Shown one piece after another: positions 34,998 through 46,309 of a stretch of DNA of 64,000 nt. Position 1 is the first letter of the stretch, and the number at the start of each line of letters is the position of its first letter. Below the pieces are notes generated by a model. It searched no databases. It worked only from the letters and a program-made list of their open reading frames with translations, and was not told the origin of the DNA. The translations under genes were made by a program, and so were the position numbers. Source of the DNA: Lepidodermella squamata (taxonomy: Eukaryota; Gastrotricha); NCBI GenBank assembly GCA_047495785.1, contig JBLDXI010000078.1, positions 27,985 to 91,984 on the forward strand, in the 5' to 3' direction.

Positions 34998-35570
34998 ATG
35001 GCATCCGAGATCTCAATTTTCGAAAACGCGGTCTGCGACTTTCAGGAATTATTGGAACCTTTTTGTGTTTCCCAGTTACCACCGATGCCAGGCCGCCGAT
35101 GGTTCGCCAACATGTCGGGCCAGCGCCGGGGGCTGTTTGACCACCGAAACCGCTTTCCACCGGACACCTTGTTCCCAAGCGCGTCAAGCTGCCAAAACGC
35201 CGTGAAAACATTTTTCATCACAGGGGGCATAGGAGAAATTGCGAAAGATGAAGCTGTGTTCAATTGCGCAAACGAAAATGGTCGCATCGCGATGCCGAAA
35301 ACTAGCGATGAGTTAACGGAAGCCAGGAAGGTTAACGTGGACAGGTCTACGGTTGATTCATGGGTTGGCATGGTTCTGTCTAAAGCTAAAGAACTCACGT
35401 GGCAAGACGGGACAGCGTACACATTTAACAGGGCTGATTGGCTCTATCGCGGCTCAGAAAGATGTGTCAGGTTTGAGCGCAATACTGCCACTGGCAATTA
35501 CCTGTTCAGAACCGACTCTTGTAACAACATGTTTTCCTATGCAACATGCGAGACGTATATGCCTGGATGA
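34998..35570 (+). CDS. C-type lectin-like domain protein
   Basis: Single recognisable exon. The C-type lectin fold is seen from about residue 55: SSCQNAV, AKDEAVFNCANENGRIAMP, WVGMVLSKAKELTWQDG, FNRADWLYRGSERCVRF and DSCNNMFSYATCE before the stop. The WVG core and the four conserved cysteines are present. The Ca/sugar site (EPN or QPD, and WND) is not, so classical sugar binding is doubtful. The true start is unclear: the in-frame ATG at 34998 lacks a signal peptide, and a secreted leader may lie in an unseen upstream exon. Confidence 0.65.
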   Translation: MASEISIFENAVCDFQELLEPFCVSQLPPMPGRRWFANMSGQRRGLFDHRNRFPPDTLFPSASSCQNAVKTFFITGGIGEIAKDEAVFNCANENGRIAMPKTSDELTEARKVNVDRSTVDSWVGMVLSKAKELTWQDGTAYTFNRADWLYRGSERCVRFERNTATGNYLFRTDSCNNMFSYATCETYMPG

Positions 35571-35849
35571 AGAAAAGGCTCTGAACGGGTCTCAGGTGCA
35601 CATCTGCTGCTCTATTTCTCTGACGATCCAATACATTTGTCGTTTCAATTGACACTTATCCCGAATTAGATAGATAGATAAGTTAGCAGATAATATGATG
35701 TGATTGTGAAGTCCACAGCTTAATCCAGGATCCTGGTCAAGTTTAATTTTGAGTACTAAATCCTGAATTTCCCACTACCAATTTTTTAACTTTGTCCTGT
35801 CTTCTTTAGAACGCTTTTTTATTACCGCATTTCTCTTTTCGAATATTTA
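35571..35849. other. Intergenic, no gene seen
   Basis: Nothing recognisable lies between the lectin stop and the following relic. Confidence 0.4.
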
Positions 35850-36450
35850 AATTTTGAAGCAACAAGTCTTCGCAATATTCTTTTGCTGGGACTAGCCAGT
35901 TTGGCTGTTTCATTCGAGTACAAACGCTGCTTCTCCCGGCTCAACGACACTGTTCGTTTTTCGAGGGAGTTCAGGTATGTGAACATCTTTTTATATAATA
36001 TGTGTTGACATATTCATTAGCTCGGATATGACCTGCCGTCTGTGGCAGTGTGGGGTGAGATTTTGCGATTTTCTATCATTGTAGTTCGATAACAGGCTCA
36101 TTTGATTTTTCGCAGACTGCTGAATACCATAGCAGCATCTTGACAGCAGAATACTCGAGCGACGCTTTGCGACAGAAATGGTGAGTTAGTCTTACGTATT
36201 CTTAACATGAATACCAATGCCACGCAACGGTGTTGCTTTCCTCCCACACTATCGATGCTCTTTCTCCAGAGCGACCGCTCCTTTGTTGGCTGCCGACCGC
36301 CTTGCAACTCGAACTACATGACACAGGTGAAATTTTGTGAAATTTTGAACAATGATCGAAAGAAAATAGAATTTTGATGACTAACAAACAAGTTCTTAAA
36401 TTTCAGTCCTTCACCGACAAAGCTCTTTGCAACAATGGAGTGGGTTTATT
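35850..36450 (+). pseudogene. Decayed copy of the cysteine-rich secreted family
   Basis: The exon 1 equivalent at about 35860-35974 keeps FEYKRCFSRLNDT but has lost its ATG (AAGCAACAAG where the paralogue has AATGGCTAC) and the second half of the exon. Shortened exon 2, 4/5, 7 (YRCSFSRATAPLL-type frame shifts around CAGAGCGACCGCTCC) and 8 (TDKALCNNG) remnants follow. Exons 9 onward are missing. Confidence 0.7.
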
Positions 36451-37793
36451 TTATGGGAAATGGGAAGAGTGTTTTACTTAACTTATAACATCTGACTGGT
36501 AACGAGTGAAAATTCGGATTCGGCGTCTTATTTTTCTGTATTTTCCAGCAAATGGCTGATCTGTTGTTGACTTGAAGTGGGACGATTCTTGGATTCCTTA
36601 TCCTTTGTCAGCCTTTCTTGAGGATTTCGAATTTTTGATATTCAGACCTCTAGGAGGCCCCCTTCCAGCTAAGAAAACGGGAGACCCCACAGTTCCTCCG
36701 AAATGTCTCCTCTGAGATGCCGCGTGCATGAATTGACGAAATTTTAAATGAGAAATTTGATGCTGCTAGTGCTAGCTTTTATTTATGCTGACTCCTAAGC
36801 AGTATACGTGTACTATAAATTCAGCTATACCTATATCTTCATCAAAAGCTAGCTCACTAAATGAATGCACGAAAAGTAACAACGTCCCGAACGTCCAAAG
36901 CGTTACATAAAAATGGGCTTACTTAGCGCCTTGCGTTACCCCAATCATAGATCACTTCGTTCTGTATGACCCAAATGAATGAAATTGAACTACAACAATT
37001 GGACGAAAAAATCAAGGCGCAATAGTGTTTGAGGTCAGATGCATTTCATTTCGTCCTATTGAAAAAATAGTTCATTCAGCCCGAATCTGGAACGCAGCTA
37101 TTGTCTTCGATCTATTGTCCATAGTCGAAACGAGGTTGAAATAACGATAGGCTAATAACAGCTAATAAAAAGTGAACTAGTTTGTTGTCTGACTGTTGTT
37201 GCAAAATCGCAATCGCGAGCTGGCAGGGCATCAATTTATTTATTTCTAACGAGCACAAAACGCCTCTATTGGACAAGTGAAATTTCATTTCGTCCGAAAT
37301 ATTTATGGGATTAGTACGAGTAGCGGCCTCGGATTCTTTGACCATAACAACCAAACCAGGTTAATTATAAAGGACGAAAAGTCGCAGCGAACCGCGAACT
37401 TTTACCTTGAAACATGTCCATTTTAGGTTTTACACTCGCAAATTCTTGTTATGTGCAGTGGAATTTATCGCGAGGCAAATCACTTTTCCAGTGCTAAGAT
37501 CTAAGGATGAAGCTCATTTGGATAAATATTATTTTGCCTGTCTAACTTAATCTTCACATATATTTTTCAATGTAGCGAATTGAGTAACGATTACGGGATT
37601 AGTTTCAACGATCATACGATCACGTCCAAATTCTCCGTTAAAAGTCTCTCAAATGCCCATTTCAAATAAAATAAAATATGATCGATATGAATTGAGAATG
37701 TTTGAGTAGGGTAGCTAATTAAGTTGATGACCTATGATTGCTGTTTTTATTTAGGACGCTTATTTTATGATCACATTTTCTATTCTGAATTAA
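36451..37793. other. Intergenic; duplicated block
   Basis: 36645-36710 carries a MITE-like GC-rich stretch. About 37080-37260 aligns with 29600-29810, the corresponding region upstream of the first cysteine-rich gene. No gene was seen. Confidence 0.5.
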
Positions 37794-40700
37794 ATGGCTA
37801 CCCCTTTGCGCATTTTTATTTTGATGACAATAGCCAGTTCGGCTGTCTCAGTCGAGTACAAGCGCTGCTTCTCTCGACTCAATGATAGCTTCACAGGTTG
37901 TAAAATGGGGTGTACCTTTGTCGAAGAAGTTCAGGTGAGTAAAACAAATTTCTTTTTTTTAATGAATTTTATTGCAAAATGCCTTAGCTCGGATCTGCCC
38001 TGCCGTCATTGGCAACCTGCTTGGATGGGGTGAAATTCGCTGTTGTGAATATTATAAAGTTTTTACTGAAAGTTTAAATTTCAGTCCGCTCGCAGCTGTT
38101 TCAACTACAAAACAATCAACATGCGCTGTATCCCCCGCAACTTGGGCTGTTCGTCAATCGACGAAGTTATGGTACGCGTTGGAATCGTTAAACTTCGATA
38201 ACAGGCTCGTTTGCTTTTTTCTCAGACCGCTGAGTACCTTGGAAATAACTTCGAAACGCAGTACAATCTTTGTAGATCTTCAATCAAAAAATTCTCAGTG
38301 AGTATTATCTCAATTCAGGCTCTGTGAGAACTTGGAACTTCATCGTAGAATGTTGAAGCGACGCTTTGTGACAAAAATGGCGAACGAACCTGCATTCCGG
38401 CAAACGGCCCTTGCCCGAACAATGGTGTAAGCATTTTCGCTTGTTTTGCCTATTTTTCCAGATCATTTTTACTGTAGAAAGTCGTGGGCTACTGGTCGAC
38501 CACGCTATCTTGCATGGCACAGGAAAATTGTGAGCTTGCACATGTTTATGACTCCAAAATGTTTCCTAATTTCATACGTTTCAGTGCAACGTAACGAAGC
38601 CGATTACCTTCCGCACTATCGGTGCTTTCTCCAGAGCGATCGGTCCTTTGTTGGATGCCGACCGACGCCCTGCAACTCGACCTACATGACTCAGGTGAGG
38701 CTTTGAACAATAGACTTCAATTAATATTAGCGCTTTCAACCCCGTAAAAATTCGACAAAATGACTGTATAATAACGGGCAGAAATCATTTTCCTATTTCA
38801 GTCTTACAGTGGAGGAACTTTCATCGACAAAGCTCATTGCCTCAATGGGGTTGGTTTACTGCATTGAAAAAATAGTTTTTACTGATACATTTTCATCAAT
38901 TCACAGCCGGTAGTGCTGTGTCACTCGTCGAATGGCTACGATTGCCGCGATACCTGCCCTTCTCCCATGACAGTGGTAGGCTCAGTTTGAAATGAATACA
39001 TCTAGTACAGATCTATTTCAGTATACAACTTTCGCCTGGAAACCTGATTTTACTACCAACTACGCAGATTGCCTCAATTTTTCAAGGGTTTGGAACTGAG
39101 GCCAGAATCGATAGCAATCATTCGCTCTAATATTCACAGCCGTCGCTGCTGTGTTCTTCGCCGAGTGGCTTCGTTTGCCGAGACTCCTGCCCGCCCCCGA
39201 TGACATTGGTAGTTCACTTGAAGTTGACTCTACACAAATTATCTACTACATATTCAGGTTTCGATATTCAACTCCCAAGAAAGCGCTGCTGAAAACAACG
39301 CTTATTGCCTAGAAGAATTGGTTTGAATCCTAATCATCTGCTTCCATTTGCCATGGGTTGTATGACAACTGAGCAACGAAAATTGGGAATACGACTATTC
39401 GACAGCGACAATTCAGCAAACGTCAATTCGGCAATATTTTTTTATACGATCGAAAACGACAACTCGGCAAACGACTACTCGGCAGTGAAAATTCATCGTA
39501 CCCTTCAGCGACAATTCGGCAGAAGACAACTCGACAATTCACTAATACTATAACGACAACTCAACATTAGCTATAGATTGGATAGAAGTGTTGAGAGCCA
39601 CATCACGCATAAAAAAACCGTCAGATACACTTTTCAAGCCTGTCGGAAAAACCAGGGTTGGAATAGGCATGCTCGCTCCGCTCGCATAGCCTTCTTACCC
39701 TTGATATTCTTGCTCAATCAAGGACATTGAATTTTGTTCCGTTCTCAAGTGTTATCAATCTTTCTTAAACGTGATGGCAGAAATGTATTCATGCCGAGTT
39801 TCTCCATATTAGTGATTTTCATCATGTCGAGTTGTCGTTTTGCCGAATTGTCGAAACTAGACATTCTGCTCAATATTCATTTGCCGAATTGTCGTTTTCG
39901 GTCCTCTAAATTTTTAATGCCGAGTTGACGTTTGTCGAATGGTCGTCCCGAGCTGTCGCATGTTGAATAGTCGTTTGCTCACTTGTCGCCACACCTTGCC
40001 GGTTATCATCTTTCAAACCCGACAATAGAAACCCCATAAAATCTGCGTCGATCAAACCTCGTACAAATTCGTGAAATGCATTCCGGTATCTAATTACACA
40101 TGGTGCCCTACCGGAACTATAACGGGAGCAACCTTCAACAACTCGATCGAGTGCGCAAATGGTAAGCATTGATCATCGTGAGACTTGAAATTTTTCAAAA
40201 TTAGAAAATTGATATCCAGCACCAGCAGCCATGTATCCTCATCGCCGATGCTTTGAACCATTAGGGTTGACATTTCCAGGATGTAAACAAGCCCCACAGC
40301 CGTGTGATGGCAACAATGTAAGATTTTCCTTGGTAGTTTCCATATTTTCCTAAATTTCCTTTCCTTCAAGATGCTGAGTCCAACTGTCTATATTACTAAA
40401 GCGGAATGTGAGGCAGGGGTAAGATTCTCAGACTTCCATTGGGAAAATTTCCCTGGTTCCTTTAATTATGCCGTTACAGCGAATTCGAGTATGTTATGAT
40501 GGAACGAATGGTGGCAGCTGTCTTGAAACTTGCCCGACTGGGCCCGGGAAATATGATGTAAGATAGATATTAGAAAAAATTAGACCGAAATACGCAAATT
40601 CGCATTATACAGCTTGGCCTTGTAGGATCGCCTGACTCTCTGTCTACATCTTTTGATAGCTGCCGAACTTTTATGGAGGTAACATTTCTATCTCGAAAAT

Positions 40701-40933
40701 AATTTATTGTCATTTGGCGTTGTGTATCCTTACTAGGGCAAACACGTCAACTGCGTCAACAGTGTGACAAAATTTGCTGTTGTTTGCATGCCACAATCGA
40801 TCAATTGTCCAGTTAATACGGTAAACTCATTTGAAGGAGACTTAGACCTGCATCTAACGAGGTAATATTGCAGACGTCTTGGGCCAATGGTCAGCCCTAC
40901 GACAACTTGAGCCAGTGCCTGATAAACAAGTAA
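37794..40933 (+). CDS. Secreted cysteine-rich protein, second paralogue with duplicated exons
   Basis: Nineteen exons: 37794-37934, 37988-38029, 38085-38171, 38226-38297, 38349-38426, 38478-38529, 38585-38694, 38802-38849, 38907-38975, 39022-39087, 39140-39208, 39258-39320, 40029-40161, 40220-40317, 40371-40418, 40480-40557, 40613-40678, 40737-40820, 40874-40933. If all are used the protein has 487 residues. Signal peptide and three modules are as in the gene at 30.9 kb, with almost every exon the same length. The exon 9-10 pair (PVVLCHSSNG.. and ..NYADCL) occurs twice. Both copies are in phase 0, so either, both or alternative use would keep the frame. Intron 12 (39321-40028) is large because it holds a foldback transposon. 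Intron 1 here begins with normal GT. Confidence 0.75.
39358..40000. mobile_element. Foldback transposon with tandem-repeat arms, in an intron
   Basis: The left arm (about 39358-39570) contains many copies of a roughly 13-bp unit CGACAA(T/C)TCGGCA. The right arm (about 39815-39995) contains the same unit inverted (TGCCGA(A/G)TTGTCG). The centre holds CTCGCTCCGCTCGC. There is no coding capacity. The architecture resembles Drosophila FB elements, but sequence relationship is not claimed. Confidence 0.8.
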
Positions 40934-42339
40934 GATACATTTATCCTTCGAATTTAGAATTGAGTTGCTCGATGTTCACATCAGAAACCAAAGAGCCCCT
41001 GTGGTTTCTTAAGCATTCCTCTGTTTGGAATCCAAGAGCTGGGGTCCCAGCACTCCTGTAATTCGCACCCTGGTTCGCACGCAGTGATCCTACTAAAGGC
41101 CCAGCAACAAAGAGCCCTGCAAAAAGCATTTTCCCCGCCAAAGTTTTGATAGCGGGAGGAAGACCCTTATGTTTCTCCAAGAAAATTCCTACTTTCCAAA
41201 GCAGTAATTTTCAGACCTTCCCTGGAATGTCGGTGACGAGAAATTAAAATGTTGCATTTTAACTGCAAATGAAGTTTTTTTTGAAAAATGTAAAATGTTT
41301 GAAAAATGTAAAAATTAGAAAATAGAAAGAAAGTGAACTCAGCGGAGTCGAATTACCACATTATGTTTCCGATTTTCCGGGTCAAAGTCCATTGTCAGCC
41401 ATTGCTGTCATCCATCAGCCACAGTCAGCTCGCGTGTTGTCGTCCAGAGAGCTTGGTGACTTGGTGACTTGGTGACTTGGTCGTGTCATTGCAATTTTCA
41501 ATGCAAATTTCGCATTATTTTTCCAGGTGTTACTTATTACACTTCAGCACCTATAACCTTTATTTTGTACCTGTATCATCAATAACCATGACATCATCGA
41601 TCAGCTTTTCGTTTTGATAATTTTTCAGGTCAAGGTATCTATGCTTTGATGACTTAAGTACAAACAAATTGTTTTGAGAAATTGAATTTAGGGGAAAGGA
41701 AAACATAAATATTTGGATTCACGTTTTACTGACTTTTAGCTTGGGGTAAAACCGAATAAGATGGGAAGCAGAATGCATTTGCAGAAGTAATGAATTTTCA
41801 AATATTTCTGGAATATCGCGATTGATAAGCAGAAATCCAAAACAATTTTCTGCATAAGGCCTGATCATCGCTTTGAGATCATGGCCTGCTTTGCCTGATT
41901 TGCCTGCATTTTTAAAGAAGTCACTGCTTTTAACTTGGTTGCGTTTATGGTGCCAGGATCTAAACTTAGGCTCCGTTATCCGGATTTTATGATTTTTGAC
42001 GCCGGATAATTGCCAGTGCTGTTGCTATATGCGAAAAGTTCATTATTTTTTGAAGATGAACGTCGCTGTCACGTGTGACGATTGACAATTTTCAAGGTTT
42101 CAATCTTGAAATCGATCAATTTTCCAGTGATACTAGCTTTTATTAGTTAGTTTCTAATGCACATTCTTCACAAGTAGCTGTTTGGCTTGACAATCAAGCG
42201 TCATTAAGCTAATGATACCCGCGACAGTCTACAGGAAAAATCCTATATACTTGACGGCTAAATGCAACTGTATCTTCTTCATTTAAAGCATAAAAATGTA
42301 GAAAAATAAAAATGTAAAAAAATTCTTTGATTAATCCTC
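40934..42339. other. Intergenic with MITE and tandem repeat
   Basis: 40985-41100 holds a decayed palindrome-family MITE (AAACCAAAGAGCCCCTGTGG, GAGCTGGGGTCCCAGC, TTCGCACCCTGG). 41451-41482 is a short tandem of GGTGACTT. No gene was seen. Confidence 0.5.
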
Positions 42340-42500
42340 AAAATTTCTTTTGAATCTGAATGGCGCTGAGTTTCTGCCTCTCTATTGACGCTTCCAACAG
42401 AACGGCCGCTATCGCTGATCAACTGACGGACGGCACGCTGATATGGGCTTCAGGTACTTCGCCCTGCCTTGTGTCGCAAGTCATGTTCAGAATGAGCAAC
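42340..42500 (+). pseudogene. Very decayed relic of the cysteine-rich family
   Basis: GACGCTTCCAACAGAACGGC and ACTTCGCCCTGCCTTGTG align with the exon 7 relic at 22.2 kb, as do about 250 bases upstream of both. No frame survives. Confidence 0.45.
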
Positions 42501-42589
42501 TTCAAACTCATGGCATCGATCGTTTTTTTACACTTCGATCTATTGTTAATCGATTATTTGAAAAATCGATTTTAGTCTGTTGATGACTT

Positions 42590-43060
42590 TCGATCTTTAA
42601 ACTTTAAACCGCAAACATTTAGCAACCATGTCACCGTTATAAACTGCTTTTCAAGCTCCATGAAGAACGATCCTCGTATCCTAATCGAATTTGAACTTCG
42701 ATTTTGGACGTTTGATTCGTTCAGCCTGTCTGAATCCACCATTGAACAACGGTCAGAAAGTTCCGCCAATTAATCACGCTGTCGAGGTAGCACTGCTGCT
42801 GTGATCAAGGTGAATCCAACAATTTTTCAAACTGAAGTTCGATCGGCTGTTACAATTTTCCAGAAAAATGCGTTAAGGTCAAGGTTTTTCAAGATTTGCG
42901 AAAACTGAAACCATTTAACCGGAAACCGAGTAATCACCGAGTGTAACGCATTTTTCCAGGCCTTAATATTCATTTTTGAACGAAACGATTTCGGAAATTT
43001 CAACACTAATCCAATTAAACATCTGGACAAAATGTTTTTCGTTCCTCTAATTTTAGTCAT
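42590..43060 (-). pseudogene. Relic of the fucosyltransferase-like gene
   Basis: Plus-strand bases such as TTCCGCCAATTAATCACGC and GAGGTAGCA, and ACTGAAGTTCGATCG, align in order with the copy at 57.6-57.9 kb. The reading frame is broken in several places. Confidence 0.65.
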
Positions 43061-43621
43061 TTTCGATAGTTTTCGTCGATTTAGTCGAGATCATTCTAAT
43101 TTTATGAAATCTGCCGTGGAATCTCTGTTATAAATCTCGCATGCGGGGAGCAGTTTGAGCCAAACAACTCTCTGGTATGAGTTAGGTGAGTTTGGTCTGA
43201 GCATCCGTGTGAGTTGTTTATCCAACCGTCTGAGCTGGTTTCGGTGATCGATTGATCGAACGTCGGCCAAAATGAATGTATTGTCAGATTTTAGGATCAT
43301 TTTAAGGTGGGATTCATTTGCCAATACGACCAGCCTGGTCAATAATATAAAAGCTTAATTCGAATTTACGTTAATCCTAGTTACGCACCTGTTAAAAGCA
43401 AAATTTCATTTTTGAAAGCTGTCTGATTTGAAAATGACCTATATCCTACGACAAGACTTTGCTTGGGTTGTTTTTCATAGGTATTTTAAAAGCAGCTGAC
43501 GCGCTTAATTCACCAGTTATTTTGCTGAAACTAGAAAAAACATCGCGTGCTCAAATCCGAGCTTGAAAAAGGCACTTTTAGTTTCATTCATTTATTTTTC
43601 CGTTTCAATTCACCACGAATT
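43061..43621. other. Intergenic, no gene seen
   Basis: Presumed upstream region of the third cysteine-rich gene. It does not obviously match the regions upstream of the other two. Confidence 0.4.
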
Positions 43622-45235
43622 ATGTCTGTATTTTCTCGGATCATTTTAATCCTCAGCCTAACTTTGCCGACCTATACACAAGAATTCAAGCGATGTTTCT
43701 CCCGTTTGGATGACTCTTTCGCAGGCTGCAAAGGCAACTGTTCGTACCTCGATGAAATTCAGGCAAGTCCGTAATTAAAAAGACCACAATTTGTAATTTT
43801 TGCCGAATATTCTGAAGCTCGGTCTCAAGTTGAATTCGCTGCCGAGTTGCACAGCCGGCGTGAGTTGTTACATTATCCTACCCTAATGTAATGAATGCCT
43901 CGATCAAATACAGGCCGCACGGAGCTGCTTCAACCACAAAACGATCAACATGCGATGTATCCCTCGTAATCCTGGCTGCGATAAAAACGATGAAGTCATA
44001 GTCAGTGCCTGAGAATTTGCTGGTAAATGTTGACCACTTTTTCCGCTCAACAGACGGCCGAATTTCTCGGCGACGTGTTCGGATCGCAGTACGACTTATG
44101 TCGATCAACGATAAGCAAACTAATGGTAATAATTTAATTTTATTCCATTTTCTTAGTGCGCAAAATAGCAAAGTCTCCAAGATTATCTGGTCATGTTTTA
44201 GAGTTTCTGAATGCTTTTCCTGAATGCTCATGGGACACGCTGTATTCTATTGTTTTCTATTCAGAGTATGCGGGCGACGGTTTGCGGCGAAGATAGCCAG
44301 CGATCGTGTATACCGGTCAATGGCTCGTGCCCAAACAGCGGGGTAAATTGCAGTTTAAGTAAAGCGGTGACTCAATAACTTTCATCGTTACTAAACGCAG
44401 ATTCCAAAGGGCAGTTATGCAACGATGAAGCTCTGCATGGAGCGGGAGAAAAGTTGGAATTTTCCAGTTTTTTTAAATCTTTTTCAGATATTATTACATT
44501 ATTTGTAACGAATTGCTTTGTAATAAAAACTCACGAATTATTTTTTTCAGTTGTCCGAAATAATGACGATTTTGTGCCCTTCAATCGATGCTTCCTTCAA
44601 AGCGATCGTTCCTTCGTCGGCTGCCAATCGACGCCTTGCGATCCAGCCTCAATGACTCGGGTTAGTTCACCTGTAAAGATTGAAAATTCATTCCTCATTC
44701 CCATCTACAGTCCTTCAGTAGCGGAACTTACATCGACAGATTCCACTGCATCGCAGGCGTTAGTCCAATCAAAATAATTAGTTATTCATATGTGTGATTT
44801 TTTTTCAAATATTTCAGCCTGCTGCATTATGCTCGACATCTGGTGGCATGGTTTGCCGGAACACGTGCCCGTCTCCTATGACAGTGGTAGGTTTCAGAGT
44901 CATCAAAATTTCATGGCAAATTCCTAGCTGTTTTATAAATTATTTGATTGCATGGATTTTCTTTCCCAAATTTTCGATTTATTTTTACTCCGGGTCAAAG
45001 AATATTTCCAGTGTTCTCCTTATTCTCAATGCTTCTGATCTGATGCCTTTTAATGAGGTCTGTCTTTCAGGTAACGATTTTTCGGGCGAAATCAGACTTT
45101 GCCGGTAACTATGCTGACTGCATGCAATCGCAGGTTCCTCAGGTATGCGAATTCCACTCAAGTTCTGAACTGCGTTTGGGAAATTGCGAGTTCGATGGTC
45201 TGTTGTCGACGATACAATTTTGTGGTCCGAATTAG
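43622..45235 (+). CDS. Secreted cysteine-rich protein, two-module paralogue
   Basis: Ten exons: 43622-43762, 43818-43859, 43914-44000, 44054-44125, 44265-44342, 44401-44452, 44551-44660, 44711-44758, 44818-44886, 45071-45235; 287 residues. A signal peptide (MSVFSRIILILSLTLPTYT) precedes module 1 (EFKRCFSRLDDSFAGC) and module 2 (FNRCFLQSDRSFVGC). Exons 1-9 match the lengths in the longer paralogues. The last exon reads straight through the position of the next intron into VPQVCEFHSSSELRLGNC, comparable to the following exon in the others, and stops, so module 3 is absent. Intron 1 starts GC, as in the gene at 30.9 kb. Intron 6 has a weak donor (GTTGGA). Confidence 0.7.
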
Positions 45236-46309
45236 ACTCGATTCCAACAAATGAGGCTTTCCTTGACAGTCAGAGCCGCAATTCGGCGCGTAGAATTCGG
45301 CTTGTTTCCTTGCTACATGGTAGTCCCAAAACTCCAGAGCCTCCGGAAAACCCGTGGACTCCGGAGCATGGAAGCCCGCGGTTTCTCAACGACCTGCCCT
45401 GCGCAACCTCATTGCCTACAATCCTGAGGGCGCTGAAGGCGACGCCGTCTACCAGGCGTTGCCGATTCCTTAAGCGTAAGCGAGCATCAGGTGTTTCGAT
45501 GTTTTCGGATGGCAGAATGGCAACAGGTGATAGGATGTGGCTTTCGAACCATTTTTCCTATGTTCGCTCGTTTTGATGGAGTTCGCTCTTACTCAGTGAT
45601 CGGAAGCACCGATTACTTTTTGTGCGGTATGACTATTGGCCTAAACTTTTATGTGTGAAACAAATCCTGAACAACGTCGCCGCTGTTGATTTGAAATGAT
45701 GGGAATTTAGGTTTAACTTCCACGCGCGTGGAGAAAATCGTCGACGAAGACACCTTTGCTTGGATCGAGCCAAATCCGGAATGAGGCTTGATCCAAGGCC
45801 ATAGTTACCTCAGAACAACAAAAGTGTAGTGTTGACTCATCAAGTGTTATAAATCTCGCTATACGACAAGAAACTAATAGCTAAGGAAGTAACACGGGCT
45901 CGAACTTTTTTGTTGAGTTTACTCGTCTAACGACTCATAAATAACAGTTTTATCCACGTGTAATCAATACACTGTTTAAGGTTTAAGGTTTAGGAATTCA
46001 AAGAAAGGTGTCAAATGGGTTCCCCCGGCGCTACTGTAGCAGCTATGCTGCTGCTGTTGCCAATTACTAATCTGGAGATTTGCGTCTACAAAAAGACTGA
46101 AATAAAAAAATGTAAATTAAAAAAATCAAGAAGAGGTAAATTATATGCCCAGCTTTAAAAAATCAGCAAATTTCAGAGAACCAAGAAATCATTAAAAATT
46201 GAATTAACGTGAAATTTGAACACGCTTTTTAGTGCGTTTTTTGCTAATTTTAGGTAGGAAGATTTTTGGGAGGAAAATCTGGATACAGCAAGCTTTAAAA
46301 CTATTCAGG
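45236..46309. other. Intergenic, no gene seen
   Basis: A plus-strand frame at 45184-45576 overlaps the end of the preceding gene and shows no domain. Nothing else is recognisable. Confidence 0.4.

Noticed and set aside
36098-36307. Minus-strand open frame at 36.1-36.3 kb
   Set aside because: It is a shadow of the decayed cysteine-rich copy on the plus strand.
39358-40000. CRISPR-like array of short repeats
   Set aside because: The repeat units are inverted between two arms and degenerate, with no regular spacers; this is a foldback transposon in a eukaryotic intron.
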